A DNA stretch of 64,000 bases from Paenibacillus sedimenti (GCF_014534655.1 NZ_JACVVD010000002.1:62001-126000), one strand, 5' to 3'; positions 53,031 through 63,137 are shown, counted from the first letter of the stretch. The notes: a model not told the origin generated them from the letters alone. Made by a program: numbers and translations.

Positions 53031-53915
53031 CTACCCGTGCGAGAACCGCTGTCGATACTTGCGAGGTGAAATGCCTTCCAACCTCGTGAAGCAGGTGGCA
53101 AAGTAGGCGGGCTGCTCGAAGCCGACCTCTTCGGCAATGCGCGCGACCGGCAGGTCCGTTTGCAGAAGCAGGAGCTTAGCCTGCTGGATGCGGATTTTGG
53201 TCAAATATTCGGTAGGCGAGCAGCCGTATTCTTTTTGCATGCAGCGCGCGATATAGACGGGATGAAAATTGATGCTGTCGCCGAGCTCTTTGGCGGAGAC
53301 GGCTTCGCGGTAATGCTGCCTCAGATAAGAGGCGGCTTTTTCTGCGCAAGCAGCCCACGGCGACGGGCTTTCAGCTTCGAAAGAGGCCGAAAGGTGGCGC
53401 AGCAGCTCTTGAAATAACTGCTGCTGGGTCCAACGGATGCCGTTCACATGCGCCCGCGGATGCAGCTGATGGAGCTGATTCAGCAGGTCATACGTTTTTT
53501 CCGGCTGAAGGAGCCTCGTGAATTGGGGGATACGGATCGTGAAAGGCTCAACGGCAAAAAGCTCAATCGGTTTAGGCGTCAAGACTGTTTCCTCATCCCT
53601 ATGGGTTAATGTGGTTTCGTCGACCATCGTCCAAGGGCCTCCCGCATGGAAATGCAGCCAATGTGTTTCGGTATCTTCAGAGCATGCTCGTGTGGCGAAA
53701 TGATAGCGGTCCGGCAGCAAAATAACCGCGTGTCCCGCCGATACTTCAAAACGGGAGTCTTCTTCGCCGATGTAGAAGCAGCCGCTTGTCGATATGACCA
53801 GATCGAATACTTGAATATTGCGACGGCTCAAATGCTTGCCGCCTTTGGGTATCGTATGAAAGCCGCTGATCATGTAATGAGGAAGTGGGGGGACTGTAAT
53901 TTCGATAACCGCCAT
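53031..53915 (-). CDS. AraC-family transcriptional regulator
   Basis: A 294-residue regulator. An N-terminal cupin-like ligand domain (residues 20-110, VSAGHAVILLPDRYHFA) is followed by a C-terminal double helix-turn-helix: INFHPVYIARCMQKEYGCSPTEYLTKIRIQQAKLLLLQTDLPVARIAEEVGFEQPAYFATCF. Such one-component AraC proteins usually sense a sugar. The likely start is the ATG at 53915 with AAGGATGAG upstream. It is divergent from the MATE exporter, with 164 bases between, but the target is unknown. Confidence 0.88.
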   Translation of the reverse strand: MAVIEITVPPLPHYMISGFHTIPKGGKHLSRRNIQVFDLVISTSGCFYIGEEDSRFEVSAGHAVILLPDRYHFATRACSEDTETHWLHFHAGGPWTMVDETTLTHRDEETVLTPKPIELFAVEPFTIRIPQFTRLLQPEKTYDLLNQLHQLHPRAHVNGIRWTQQQLFQELLRHLSASFEAESPSPWAACAEKAASYLRQHYREAVSAKELGDSINFHPVYIARCMQKEYGCSPTEYLTKIRIQQAKLLLLQTDLPVARIAEEVGFEQPAYFATCFTRLEGISPRKYRQRFSHG

Positions 53916-54079
53916 CGTACAGCTCATCCTTACTTGATCCAATATTTGGAAGTTGGAATTTTGAAAGTTTTCGTTGCTTTCATGTTACATGAGATCAAGT
54001 ATAGCATCTATAATTTGAGCAGACTACTAAGTTTCATTTATACAAAACGAGACGGATGCTTGGATGGTGAAGAGAGTAT

Positions 54080-55468
54080 ATGAAGACAGAAAAAAACAAA
54101 TTTTCGCTCTGGTTGCTGGCGTGGCCGATTTTCATTGAATTGCTGTTGCAGCTGATGCTCGGAGCTGTAGATACGCTGATGGTGAGCCGAGTGTCTGACG
54201 ATGCTGTGGCAGTGGTCGGTCTGGCCAATCAGCTGTTTCAAGCTGTAACAACCTTGTTCATGACGGTCGCCAGCGGTGCAGGGATATTGATTGCACAGAA
54301 GTTAGGGGCCAAACAGAACGAGGCTGCTCGTACGGTAGCTATCATGGCGGTGACCATAAGCACGCTTATCGGCCTCCTTCTCAGTACAATTCTTTATTTT
54401 CAAGCACGGCCGTTGGCTCAGCTGTTTCATTTGGAAGACCGATTGCTGCCGCTTGCGGAAACCTACATTTCCATTGTCGGCGGGGGAATGGTATTAACTG
54501 CGCTATCGGCTGCGCTTAGCACGGTCATTCGAAATACGGGCAATACGAAGGGACCGATGATTACAGCGATCGGCATGAATGTGATCCATATTGTTTTTAA
54601 CTATGGCTTCATTTATGGGGAGTTGGGTTTCCCGCAGTTAGGTCTTACAGGGGTTGCCATCTCGACGCTGGTCAGCCGGTTGCTGGCAGTCATGCTGCTG
54701 CTTTTCATGTTTCTTACGGCCTTTGAGCGGAGGATGGAATGGCGGGATCTTTTAATTTTTAACCGGAAGTTGTTTGGGGAAGTATTGAAAATCGGTTGGC
54801 CGCTCGGCGTAAATATGTCATCCTGGGTATTCACGCAGCTGACGATTTACACGTTTCTGGCCATGATGGGGGCTAAGGAATTGGCCGCGAGGACGTATAT
54901 GAATACGCTCGAGTCGATCTGCTTTATGCTGGGCTATTCCATCGCCTTGGCCGTGCAAATTCAAATCGCTCACCTTTACGGGGCAGGGAAGCTCCAGGAA
55001 GCTTATCGGAGCGGTTATCGGGGAACCTGGTTAGGGCTGGCGCTTGTGGGTTTTAATTGCGCCATTCTTGTGCTGATCGGCCGAGTCTTCCTCGGGCTCT
55101 TTACCTCAGATCCGGAGATTATCCAGCTCGGCCTATCCTGCATTGCGCTAACGGTCATCCTGCAGCCGGGGCGCATGGTGAATATGGGAATGGGCAACTC
55201 GCTGAATGCGATCGGGGACACCCGATTTAATATGATCATCTCGCTCGTTTCCATGTGGGCCGTTGCCGCCGGACTTTCGTATGTGCTGGGGATCCACATG
55301 GGTTGGGGATTGGCGGGCATCTATGTCGCAAGCATATGCGACGAATATCTGCGAGGCTTGCTCGTCGTCATCAGATGGCGCCGGCAAAAGTATTTGCGGC
55401 GGGCGGAGCGGCAGAGGCAGATTGAGGTCGTTCCAGCCGGCGGTAGCGAAGCGGGCATTCATGCTTAG
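54080..55468 (+). CDS. MATE-family multidrug exporter
   Basis: A 462-residue protein with 12 helices in two six-helix halves, of the NorM/DinF-like MATE family. MLGAVDTLMVSRVSDDAVAVVGLANQLF is the typical first helix pair, and RNTGNTKGPMI and NALGDTR-like NAIGDTRFNM mark the ends of each half. It would export cationic compounds in exchange for Na+ or H+. A weak GAAGAG site precedes the ATG. Single gene, ended by a strong terminator. Confidence 0.92.
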   Translation: MKTEKNKFSLWLLAWPIFIELLLQLMLGAVDTLMVSRVSDDAVAVVGLANQLFQAVTTLFMTVASGAGILIAQKLGAKQNEAARTVAIMAVTISTLIGLLLSTILYFQARPLAQLFHLEDRLLPLAETYISIVGGGMVLTALSAALSTVIRNTGNTKGPMITAIGMNVIHIVFNYGFIYGELGFPQLGLTGVAISTLVSRLLAVMLLLFMFLTAFERRMEWRDLLIFNRKLFGEVLKIGWPLGVNMSSWVFTQLTIYTFLAMMGAKELAARTYMNTLESICFMLGYSIALAVQIQIAHLYGAGKLQEAYRSGYRGTWLGLALVGFNCAILVLIGRVFLGLFTSDPEIIQLGLSCIALTVILQPGRMVNMGMGNSLNAIGDTRFNMIISLVSMWAVAAGLSYVLGIHMGWGLAGIYVASICDEYLRGLLVVIRWRRQKYLRRAERQRQIEVVPAGGSEAGIHA

Positions 55469-55484
55469 GCTGATAATTAGCGAG

Positions 55485-55511
55485 AAAAAGCGCCTAATGG
55501 GCGCTTTTTTT
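55485..55511. terminator. Bidirectional terminator
   Basis: AAAAAGCGCC pairs with GGCGCTTTTTT over a short loop, between the convergent MATE and DUF2269 genes. Confidence 0.85.
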
Positions 55512-55531
55512 AACGAATACTTGGTTATGAA

Positions 55532-55981
55532 TTAAGGTTTGATAATCATTAAAATAAATAAAATGACTCCCAATGCAGAAGCGGTATAGTACAATCCGTT
55601 GGCCTTCGCCAATAAAAGGATCGATTCCCGGGGAATCTCCTGTTCGGTGCTCAATTTTGGGCTGTTCAGCTCCTTTTGGAGTTTGGCTGTAATCGGCCCG
55701 AGCAACCCTACCGCTACAACCTGGATTGCAATGTAAAGTATCAGGGAAGCAATAATCCAAAATGTTACAAACGACCATCCGCCCAGCCAGACTAGCAGGA
55801 GACCTGACAGGACGGCTATTGTGCCTCCGATTTTTGGGAAAAAGTTAAGAATTTGAAAAAGTTCCAACGATCTGCGCAGCTCGCCAACCTGCTGCCTTTT
55901 ACGAAACAGAATATGTCCGAAATAAGTAGGGCCGATGCCTATAATTGACGACATGATATGAATTAACACTAGCCACTTCAC
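55532..55981 (-). CDS. DUF2269-family membrane protein
   Basis: A 149-residue protein with four helices. MKWLVLIHIMSSIIGIGPTYFGHILF at the start and LLAKANGLYYTASALGVILFILMIIK at the end fit DUF2269, whose function is unknown. The gene begins 12 bases after the LuxR half-gene in the same direction and may be co-transcribed with it. Confidence 0.8.
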   Translation of the reverse strand: MKWLVLIHIMSSIIGIGPTYFGHILFRKRQQVGELRRSLELFQILNFFPKIGGTIAVLSGLLLVWLGGWSFVTFWIIASLILYIAIQVVAVGLLGPITAKLQKELNSPKLSTEQEIPRESILLLAKANGLYYTASALGVILFILMIIKP

Positions 55982-55993
55982 GCTTAAATCCTC

Positions 55994-57082
55994 CTATTTG
56001 GTAATTTTAATGTACTTATTGATCAACTGGGTTCTGTTCTTAACATCCAACTTACGGAAAATATTGCTTAGATGCTTCTTTACGGTTATTTCGCTAATAT
56101 AAAGGCTTCCTGCTATTTCTAAGTTGGTATACCCTTTTACAAGCAGTTCTACGACTTCTTTCTCCCGATCCGACAAAGCAATCAGTCCCTCATCTTCATG
56201 CTTATCTTCTTCCAGAAGGCCGAAGGAGGCGATCATTTTATTTAGAAAATGTTTCAGCTTGTTTCCTCTCGTATCAATCACATACAGCGGCGTTGGGGTT
56301 GTGCCGTCGTAATCAAAGTGGATGCCTTCCTTGGCAGTTTCACAGCCGAGCCGGAGGTGAATGTCTTCGAACATAGGGTTTGCCGGAGGCGCCGCGATAC
56401 AAAACCCGGGGGACAGCATATGGTTGATAAAGGTGATACCCGCCGCTTCCCGCATGGTAAGATTACTGAAATCGGGTACATCAATCGTTTTTACGAAATA
56501 TCCGGCTTTCGTATCTTTAGGCACTCTGAATTCTTTGAGCCTTACTTCAGGGAGTTTGGAAAAAAATGCAGATGATAAGGGCTTAGACTTCAAATAATCA
56601 AGCGTGTGGGCATTGATCGGAATAATGACCGATAATCCGGACAACGTTCCTTGCGAGTCGCGGATCAGCTTCACGATACTGGGATCCAAGTCATAGAGCT
56701 CACGCAGTTCGATATGCTTTAACGTATAAAGACTTTCTTCGGCAGTTATCAAATAGTTGTAACATTCATTCGACTCGGGATCACTATAAGTGATTCGAGT
56801 ATCTTTCGCGTGCAAACGCCGGTTTTCGATATACTTCTCCGCTTCTGCCCAGTTGTCAGCATTTAACGGTTCCCAGTAGTATGAAGCGGATTTTTGGTAA
56901 AAAAACCCGCAAATCCACTGATCCCCTACATAGTAAACCCACTCTTCGCATTCCCAATCTACCGATTTTTTCTTCGCCGAATCTTTTATTTTGTGATAGT
57001 AATGCATAATGCATCGTTTACGAAGCTTCTCATAGTGATCGGGCATACGGTGGCGAAGCTCAAAACAAATGGCGTCCCGCAT
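55994..57082 (-). CDS. LuxR-type regulator, C-terminal half (downstream part of a split gene)
   Basis: A 362-residue frame ending in a clear LuxR/GerE helix-turn-helix ([59 protein letters not shown], residues 300-360). Before it lies a helical/sensor region with no known motif. Reading one frame back across the start gives [28 protein letters not shown], a natural continuation of the upstream ATPase. This is thus the second half of an original protein of about 680 residues. It may still be translated by coupling, because its ATG shares a base with the upstream TAA. Confidence 0.75.
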   Translation of the reverse strand: MRDAICFELRHRMPDHYEKLRKRCIMHYYHKIKDSAKKKSVDWECEEWVYYVGDQWICGFFYQKSASYYWEPLNADNWAEAEKYIENRRLHAKDTRITYSDPESNECYNYLITAEESLYTLKHIELRELYDLDPSIVKLIRDSQGTLSGLSVIIPINAHTLDYLKSKPLSSAFFSKLPEVRLKEFRVPKDTKAGYFVKTIDVPDFSNLTMREAAGITFINHMLSPGFCIAAPPANPMFEDIHLRLGCETAKEGIHFDYDGTTPTPLYVIDTRGNKLKHFLNKMIASFGLLEEDKHEDEGLIALSDREKEVVELLVKGYTNLEIAGSLYISEITVKKHLSNIFRKLDVKNRTQLINKYIKITK

Positions 57083-58047
57083 TAAATCGTGCAGCAGCCA
57101 GCCGCGATCAACGCGGCGAATAAAGGAGAACCGACCAACTTCAAAAATTGTTCCGTCGGCACCGCCTTTTCTAATACATACGCCAGTAATTCCTGATTAA
57201 AATGCCGCAGCACAGCAGCCGTTTCTACCAATTCCCGTAAATGCTCGTTGGGTACTTCTTTCAGCCACGTATGGACCACATGGGCAAATACTTCGTTGCT
57301 GTCCGAGGCGGAAACTTTTTGAAAATCGTGCGCCAGCGTCGTGGAGACGAGAAGCGATAAAGTTAACGGATGCCCCTTGGTTTTGTTCCAAATGAGATGC
57401 ATGGTTTCTTCTTGCGTAATTCCCATTCTCTCTAGGTAAGCCCTGACAGAAAAATAATCCAGATCAGCGATCGGCAAACGGAAAATAAGCTGGCGCCAAG
57501 CAGGGGAGGACGCCCATGTTCCTTGCAGGGGGTATCTGCCGGAGATAATAATTAACGTATCTTTGGGGAGATTGGGGAGAAATTCCTCTCGAAGCCAGTA
57601 TTCCATTTCTCCCAATTCTTCAAAGGTATCGAATGCAAGTACGATTCTTCCATGGCTCGCACGTTCTCTTATTGTGTCCAAGCAGAGGTCGATAATTTGG
57701 CTTGGTTCAGCGGGGATATCTGATTTCTGCAGCGTATAGCGAAGTATTCGCAGCACATGCAGGCAAAAATCTTGAGGATTTCGGACAAAATCGCGGCTGT
57801 CAAGCAATAAAAACTTGGCCTGATAGTTAGCGGAAAGCCTGCGGAATTCGTCCAAAAGGTAGCTTTTGCCGACGCCGCCCGTACCGTATAGATTGAGGAT
57901 GCTTCCCTTCTGGGAAGAAGCGGTTAGCCGATCAAGGAAAAATCGAACTTCCTTTTCCCGGCCTACCAAATATTGTCGTTCCACCAGATCAATCTCGTTT
58001 CCTATTCTTTCTTGGTTGTCTATGCTAGGAAAATATTCTTCAGTCAT
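57082..58047 (-). CDS. LuxR-type regulator, N-terminal ATPase half (upstream part of a split gene)
   Basis: A 321-residue STAND/AAA-type ATPase domain. [14 protein letters not shown], Walker [14 protein letters not shown], Walker [20 protein letters not shown] and the IISGRYP sensor region match the N-terminal half of MalT-like and related LuxR regulators. The frame ends in [10 protein letters not shown] and a stop, whereas the adjacent frame continues as [11 protein letters not shown] missing ATCG copy in a former ATCGATCG would explain this. The ATG at 58047 with AAAGGTG is my preferred start; the ATG at 58068 is the alternative. Without its DNA-binding half the protein may be inactive. Confidence 0.75.
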   Translation of the reverse strand: MTEEYFPSIDNQERIGNEIDLVERQYLVGREKEVRFFLDRLTASSQKGSILNLYGTGGVGKSYLLDEFRRLSANYQAKFLLLDSRDFVRNPQDFCLHVLRILRYTLQKSDIPAEPSQIIDLCLDTIRERASHGRIVLAFDTFEELGEMEYWLREEFLPNLPKDTLIIISGRYPLQGTWASSPAWRQLIFRLPIADLDYFSVRAYLERMGITQEETMHLIWNKTKGHPLTLSLLVSTTLAHDFQKVSASDSNEVFAHVVHTWLKEVPNEHLRELVETAAVLRHFNQELLAYVLEKAVPTEQFLKLVGSPLFAALIAAGCCTI

Positions 58048-58111
58048 GGTAGAGTAAGCACCTTTCATCCATATTAGACAATCTATTTCTTCCGGGCAGC
58101 CATTTCGGCCG

Positions 58112-58861
58112 TTAGTTCATCAGAAAACCGCCGTTGACATTCGTGCAAGTTCCTGTCAAGAAACGGCTTTCTTCACTTGCCAGGAAGGCGATCGCCCCGG
58201 AAATATCATCGGGAACAGCCACCCTCTGGAGCGGTGTTGCCGAGGCAATTTGTTGTTTAATGACTTCAGGTGTATATCTTGAGGCATCTGTTTGCACGAG
58301 TCCTGGCGATACAATATTTGCAGTAATACCATAGGGACCCAATTCCTGTGCAATATATTTTACAAAGGAATTAAGCGCCGCCTTGGCTGACCCGTGAGCT
58401 GCAAAATAAGGTGTGGGAAGATCCGAAGCGGAGCTGGAAATATAGATCATTCTTCCATATTTGCGATCTATCATAGCAGGTGAGACAGCTTGCGTCAAAG
58501 TAAAAGCGGCTTTCATTTCATCGTTCAGCTTCTGGGAGAACTCTCCCCATTCCATCTGAAGAAAAGGCTTCATCACGAAGGCCATATTGGCATTGTTCAC
58601 CATAATGTCCACCACACCGAATGCACCTTCCGTTTGGGCAATCATCCGATTCACCTGCTCCGGATCGCGGACATCCGCCCGGATGGCAATGGCTTGACCG
58701 CCATCGCCTTGAATTTGACGGACTACAGCTTGTGCAGCCTCTTCCTGCTCCGCATAGTTGACAACGACTTTCGCCCCCCGTTTCGCCAATAATAACGCCG
58801 CTGCCGCCCCGATTCCCCTTGCTCCTCCTGAAACCAGAGCTACATTACCTAGTAAGTTCAT
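58112..58861 (-). CDS. SDR-family oxidoreductase (FabG-like) with altered catalytic tyrosine
   Basis: A 249-residue Rossmann-fold protein of the classical SDR family. The cofactor motif is VSGGARGIG near residue 10, NNAN near 90 and ISSSAS near 140. The expected YxxxK is replaced by H-G-S-A-K in YFAAHGSAKAALNSF, so histidine stands where the catalytic tyrosine should be. Activity as a ketoreductase is therefore uncertain. Classical relatives use NADPH to reduce ketones or oxidise alcohols. It lies 43 bases after the split LuxR gene in gene order upstream, and is divergent from the GH43 gene. Confidence 0.85.
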   Translation of the reverse strand: MNLLGNVALVSGGARGIGAAAALLLAKRGAKVVVNYAEQEEAAQAVVRQIQGDGGQAIAIRADVRDPEQVNRMIAQTEGAFGVVDIMVNNANMAFVMKPFLQMEWGEFSQKLNDEMKAAFTLTQAVSPAMIDRKYGRMIYISSSASDLPTPYFAAHGSAKAALNSFVKYIAQELGPYGITANIVSPGLVQTDASRYTPEVIKQQIASATPLQRVAVPDDISGAIAFLASEESRFLTGTCTNVNGGFLMN

Positions 58862-59027
58862 GTTTTACACTCCATTCTTAGAATCATCATATCGTTCTTG
58901 ATTAAAAGCATAACACCGGCAATAACCATTAATCTATTACACGAAAGTAGTAAACAAACGGGTTAAAGTATAACTTTTGCTGCAATATGCAGTAGATAAC
59001 CAATGTGCCGCAGATAACTTGTTTAAC

Positions 59028-59045
59028 TTGAGAAATCGTTCTCAA
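59028..59045. promoter_or_regulatory. Perfect 18-bp palindrome, candidate operator
   Basis: TTGAGAA-ATCG-TTCTCAA lies in the 324-base gap between the divergent SDR and GH43 genes. The 7-bp arms are exact. It fits a dimeric regulator, but I cannot name which. Confidence 0.45.
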
Positions 59046-59128
59046 AACGCCGGAGTCCTTGTGCGGCAAGCATTTGAAACATCGACCGGAAATTGGTTGT
59101 CTGAAATGTATAGCAGTCAATGTAAACA

Positions 59129-59148
59129 TCATTAATAATTAGTAATGA
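59129..59148. promoter_or_regulatory. AT-rich inverted repeat upstream of GH43 gene
   Basis: TCATTA and TAATGA are inverted arms with an 8-base gap, 37 bases before the GH43 start. It could overlap the promoter. Confidence 0.3.
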
Positions 59149-59185
59149 TAATATGCTGGCCGCAGGCACAGAGAGGAGTCCTGAA

Positions 59186-60757
59186 ATGATGAACCTGAAT
59201 CAAAACAAAACCCAACCGGTATGGTATGCTGACCTAGGCAACGGACAATACCGTAATCCAATTCTTTATGCGGATTACTCGGACCCGGACGTTGCTCGTG
59301 TCGGAGAAGATTTCTATATGACGGCTTCCAGCTTCAATAGTTCCCCCGGACTTCCCATTCTTCATTCGAAGGATTTGGTGAATTGGAGCCTGATCGCTTA
59401 TGCCGTGGATCGGCTTCCTGGCGGGTATGATGACCGCGTACGGCATGGGGAAGGGGTATGGGCCCCCAGCATTCGTTATCATGACGGAAAGTTCTGGATC
59501 TTCTTCAGCGCTCCGGATGAGGGGATCTATATGACGACGAGTGTGAATCCGGCGGGTCCTTGGTCGCCTTTGCATTTGGTTAAGGAGGTTAAAGGATGGA
59601 TCGATCCTTGTCCGCTATGGGATGAAGACGGGAACGCTTATCTGGTGCATGCCTTTGCCAAAAGCCGCACAGGCATTAAGAGCAAATTGAAAATATGCCC
59701 GATGCAGCCCGACGGCAAGGCACTATTAAACGACGGGGAAATCGTGTTCGACGGTACTGAACACCATCCGACGCTTGAAGGTCCGAAGCTGTACAAAAGA
59801 AACGGGTATTATTACATATTCGCGCCTGCAGGAGGCGTTCCGACGGGGTGGCAAACGGTTCTCCGCTCCAGACACATCATGGGTCCTTATGAGGACAAGA
59901 TTGTGATGCATCAAGGTGATACCGATGTGAACGGCCCCCATCAAGGCGGTTATGTCGAGCTGGATTCCGGAGAAGCGTGGTTTCTTCATTTTCAGGACCG
60001 CGAAGCCTATGGAAGGATCGTGCATTTGCAGCCTATGGGCTGGGACAACGATTGGCCAGTTATGGGGATCGACTCGAATGGAGACGGCATCGGCGAGCCT
60101 GTAAGCGTGCATCGGAAACCCGATGTAGGCAGGGAATTCCCAATCGCCGTGCCTTGTACGAGCGACGAGTTCGACAAGCCGGACTTAGGGCTGCAGTGGC
60201 AGTGGCAGGCGAACTATCGGCCGGAGTGGTATTCGCTAAGCGCGAATCCAGGCCATTTGCGGCTTTACGCGCACAAGCTTCCCATAGGAGCGACAACCCT
60301 GTATGAAGCGCCGAATGTGCTTTGTCAGAAGCTGCCGGCGCCAACGTTCACAGCAACAGCTAAGCTCGCAATCGTCCCCAATCAACTTGGCGCTTTGACA
60401 GGCTTGACGGTGTTCGGACATGCGTATCGTTATGTTGCGCTGCAATCCGCAGAAGCAGGATATCGGCTTGTCTTTGTTGAAGGTAGGGGAGATAAGGAAG
60501 CTTCAAGCGAAGAGATTACGGCGAGTGTTTCCATACCGGACACATACGGTTCGATTTATTTGCGCGTCAGTATAGAGCCGGAAGCATCCTGTATATTCTC
60601 TTATAGTTTCGATCATACCGCCTATCACCCGATCGGCGATGTTTTCGAAGCCGTGCCTGGTGGGTGGGTCGGCGCTAAGCTGGGCTTGTTTTGTTTGCAG
60701 CATAATGAAGCCCTCAGCCATGCTTATGCGGATATTGAATGGTTTCACATCGAATAA
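59186..60757 (+). CDS. GH43 beta-xylosidase/arabinofuranosidase (intracellular)
   Basis: A 523-residue enzyme without a signal peptide. The GH43 propeller (residues 15 to about 325) shows the base aspartate in NPILYADYSDPDVARVG, the pKa aspartate in WIDPCPLWD and the acid glutamate in HPTLEGPKLYKR. A C-terminal concanavalin-like GH43_C2 sandwich (330-520; CTSDEFDKPDLGLQWQWQANY) is typical of GH43_11/12 beta-xylosidases. It probably releases xylose or arabinose from short imported oligosaccharides in the cytoplasm. The ATG at 59186 has GAGAGGAG 7 bases upstream. It precedes an AraC sensor and sugar permease. Confidence 0.88.
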   Translation: MMNLNQNKTQPVWYADLGNGQYRNPILYADYSDPDVARVGEDFYMTASSFNSSPGLPILHSKDLVNWSLIAYAVDRLPGGYDDRVRHGEGVWAPSIRYHDGKFWIFFSAPDEGIYMTTSVNPAGPWSPLHLVKEVKGWIDPCPLWDEDGNAYLVHAFAKSRTGIKSKLKICPMQPDGKALLNDGEIVFDGTEHHPTLEGPKLYKRNGYYYIFAPAGGVPTGWQTVLRSRHIMGPYEDKIVMHQGDTDVNGPHQGGYVELDSGEAWFLHFQDREAYGRIVHLQPMGWDNDWPVMGIDSNGDGIGEPVSVHRKPDVGREFPIAVPCTSDEFDKPDLGLQWQWQANYRPEWYSLSANPGHLRLYAHKLPIGATTLYEAPNVLCQKLPAPTFTATAKLAIVPNQLGALTGLTVFGHAYRYVALQSAEAGYRLVFVEGRGDKEASSEEITASVSIPDTYGSIYLRVSIEPEASCIFSYSFDHTAYHPIGDVFEAVPGGWVGAKLGLFCLQHNEALSHAYADIEWFHIE

Positions 60758-60826
60758 GTTGACCGGTTGAGGCATCGGGGGTACCGCTTCCCGGTCTTCA
60801 TTAACTAGCAGAAGGGGAATCGTGAC

Positions 60827-63115
60827 ATGCATAAATATTTGCTTCGATTACTCGGTTTCACCCTGATCCTCGGTGCGCTTCCAACCTTTTTGGTCGGTAT
60901 TGCCTCTTATTACATTGCCACGCAGGACATTGAAGAAAAAGTCAATGAGGGCAACATGCAGCTTTTGCAGCAAACGCAAATGCGAGTTGAACAGACATTA
61001 AGATCACTTGAAATGTCTTCCCTTCAGTTCGTTAATTCTTCACTCGTGAAAGGGGTCATGAATGAATCGTTGACCGGTGAAGATTTCGTTCAGGTCCGTG
61101 AGCTGACGACAGAGTTAACGAACTTGCAGTCCAAAGCAGTAGTGAACCAGGCCTATCTGATCAATCTTGATAAAGATTGGGCCGTTTCGCTGACCGGGCT
61201 GAAGCAAGTGGGCAGTATGGACGCTAAAGATCAGTTTCTTGCCTATGCCAAGAAGCCGGAAAGTATTTTTTGGAATACGAATTCTACCGAAGATGCGGCA
61301 ATAGATCTCGTTTCTGAGCCTACGGAAACCATCAGTTTGATATACAAAATTCCGCTCGTTCCCAAAACAACAGCGCCCAAAGGGATTTTGGTCGTTCAAA
61401 TATCCACCTCCGAAATTCGGGGAGGGCTGACAACGAACAACAAGCTGGGGGACAATTATGTGCTGGATAAGACGGGTGCTGCGTTTTTATCCTCTGCGCA
61501 AGATAAGGAAACATATAGTGAAATTAACCGGATGATCATGGAGCGGGTGAGCAATCCGTCGCAGAAGCAGGGTTTTTTTAAAGCCAAGATCGGGGATAGC
61601 AAGTTGGGAGTTACTTACCGGTCATCCGGATACAACGGCTGGACCTTCGTCTCGGTCGTCTCGATTGCGGAGATTACGAAGGGAAGCAAGAAGATCGGGT
61701 TGTTCACGGCGGGAGTTTGCGCGCTCATTCTGCTTTTGGTGCTGATCTTTGCTTTCTACGGAAGCCGGCGCATGTATTCCCCGATCCGAAGCCTGCTCGA
61801 ATTTACAAGAAAAATGGGTGCCTCTCAAGAACGCGTCGGTACCGACGAATGGACGTACCTCCAAGATAGCTTGCAATCCTTGTTCGTTTCACGGAGCCGG
61901 CTTGAGAAGCAGATGCAAGGTCAGGCGACTCATCTGAAAGAGTTTTTTATATTGAAGCTGTTTACGGGCCAAATCTCCGAAAGCGATTTTCTGTATCGTT
62001 CAAGAATGTACGGTTTTCCGATGGAATGGAAGCGCCTAGGGGTTCTGACCCTACAGATCGATAACCTGCAGGAAACCCGTTATCAAGAGCAGGATCGGGA
62101 TTTGCTGCTGTTCGCGATCAATAACATTGTCGGAGAGCTGCTCCCTCTGCAAGTCCGTTTCAGCCCTATATTATTGAATGAATCACAGGTAACGCTGCTT
62201 GCCGTGGATCTCGAGCAGCCGCAAGAGCTGAAAGCTTATTTCTACCACACCGCCGAACGGATTAAATCAAGCATAGAGCAATATCTTCAGCTCCAAGTGA
62301 GCATTGGCATCAGCAGGCCGTTCGATAAACTTTCATATACGGTAACGGCTTATGGAGAAAGCTTAGCCGCGCTCAAATCCCGAATCAGCCTCGGCCCCGA
62401 CATTATCGTCCATTATGAGGACATCGAACAAAACGGGAACTCGGAAACAGCCGTGTACGCCCATTTGAAAGTCGTCGAGGATCAACTCATTCAAGCTCTC
62501 AAGGACATGCAGATGACGAAGGCTGTGGACATTTTCCACCAATACTTATCGTCGGTGCTGCATAAGGACGGCTATCTTCACGAGCATCACATATTATTCA
62601 TGCAGCTAATGTCCCGAATTCTGCTCATCGTGCAGGATCAGGGCGTCTCAGTGACCAAGGTGTTGGACGGCGAGAACGCGATCGAGCGCTTCCTCAAGCT
62701 GCAGACCCGGGAAGAAATCTCGATATGGTTCCAATCCCGGCTGTTCGCGCCGATTGTGCGTATCCTCACGGAAAAAGCGGACACACAGTTCTTGAATATT
62801 GCGGATCGGCTCGTGCGCATGATTCATGATCAATATGACCAGGATTTGACGCTGGAATCTTGTGCGACTGCGCTTAATTTTCATCCCGTTTACTTAAGTC
62901 GTGTGTTTAAGAAAGAAATGGGCGTGCCGTTCAGCGACTATTTATCCGAATATCGGATGAATATGGCGAAGGAGATGCTGGAGACGACGAATCTCAAAAT
63001 ATCGGAAATCGGCGAAAAGCTGCAATATAAGAACATCAGCGCGTTTATCCGGACTTTCCGCAAAACGTTCGGCATGACGCCGGGCAACTACAGGGAGCTT
63101 TTGGAAAACAAATAA
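60827..63115 (+). CDS. Membrane sensor AraC-family regulator
   Basis: A 762-residue one-protein sensor-regulator. A first helix (LLRLLGFTLILGALPTFLVGIASYYI) and a second (GLFTAGVCALILLLVLIFAFYG, near 295) bound an extracellular dCache-like sensor. After a HAMP-like linker and a YesN-type middle region comes a C-terminal AraC DNA-binding domain (LNFHPVYLSRVFKKEMGVPFSDYLSEYRMNMAKEML, residues 660-760). Proteins of this layout are common in Paenibacillus beside carbohydrate ABC transporters, which they switch on when sugars bind outside. AAGGGG site. The permease gene follows after a terminator. Confidence 0.9.
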   Translation: MHKYLLRLLGFTLILGALPTFLVGIASYYIATQDIEEKVNEGNMQLLQQTQMRVEQTLRSLEMSSLQFVNSSLVKGVMNESLTGEDFVQVRELTTELTNLQSKAVVNQAYLINLDKDWAVSLTGLKQVGSMDAKDQFLAYAKKPESIFWNTNSTEDAAIDLVSEPTETISLIYKIPLVPKTTAPKGILVVQISTSEIRGGLTTNNKLGDNYVLDKTGAAFLSSAQDKETYSEINRMIMERVSNPSQKQGFFKAKIGDSKLGVTYRSSGYNGWTFVSVVSIAEITKGSKKIGLFTAGVCALILLLVLIFAFYGSRRMYSPIRSLLEFTRKMGASQERVGTDEWTYLQDSLQSLFVSRSRLEKQMQGQATHLKEFFILKLFTGQISESDFLYRSRMYGFPMEWKRLGVLTLQIDNLQETRYQEQDRDLLLFAINNIVGELLPLQVRFSPILLNESQVTLLAVDLEQPQELKAYFYHTAERIKSSIEQYLQLQVSIGISRPFDKLSYTVTAYGESLAALKSRISLGPDIIVHYEDIEQNGNSETAVYAHLKVVEDQLIQALKDMQMTKAVDIFHQYLSSVLHKDGYLHEHHILFMQLMSRILLIVQDQGVSVTKVLDGENAIERFLKLQTREEISIWFQSRLFAPIVRILTEKADTQFLNIADRLVRMIHDQYDQDLTLESCATALNFHPVYLSRVFKKEMGVPFSDYLSEYRMNMAKEMLETTNLKISEIGEKLQYKNISAFIRTFRKTFGMTPGNYRELLENK

Positions 63116-63137
63116 GTTCAAAAATAGTGGATTATAC

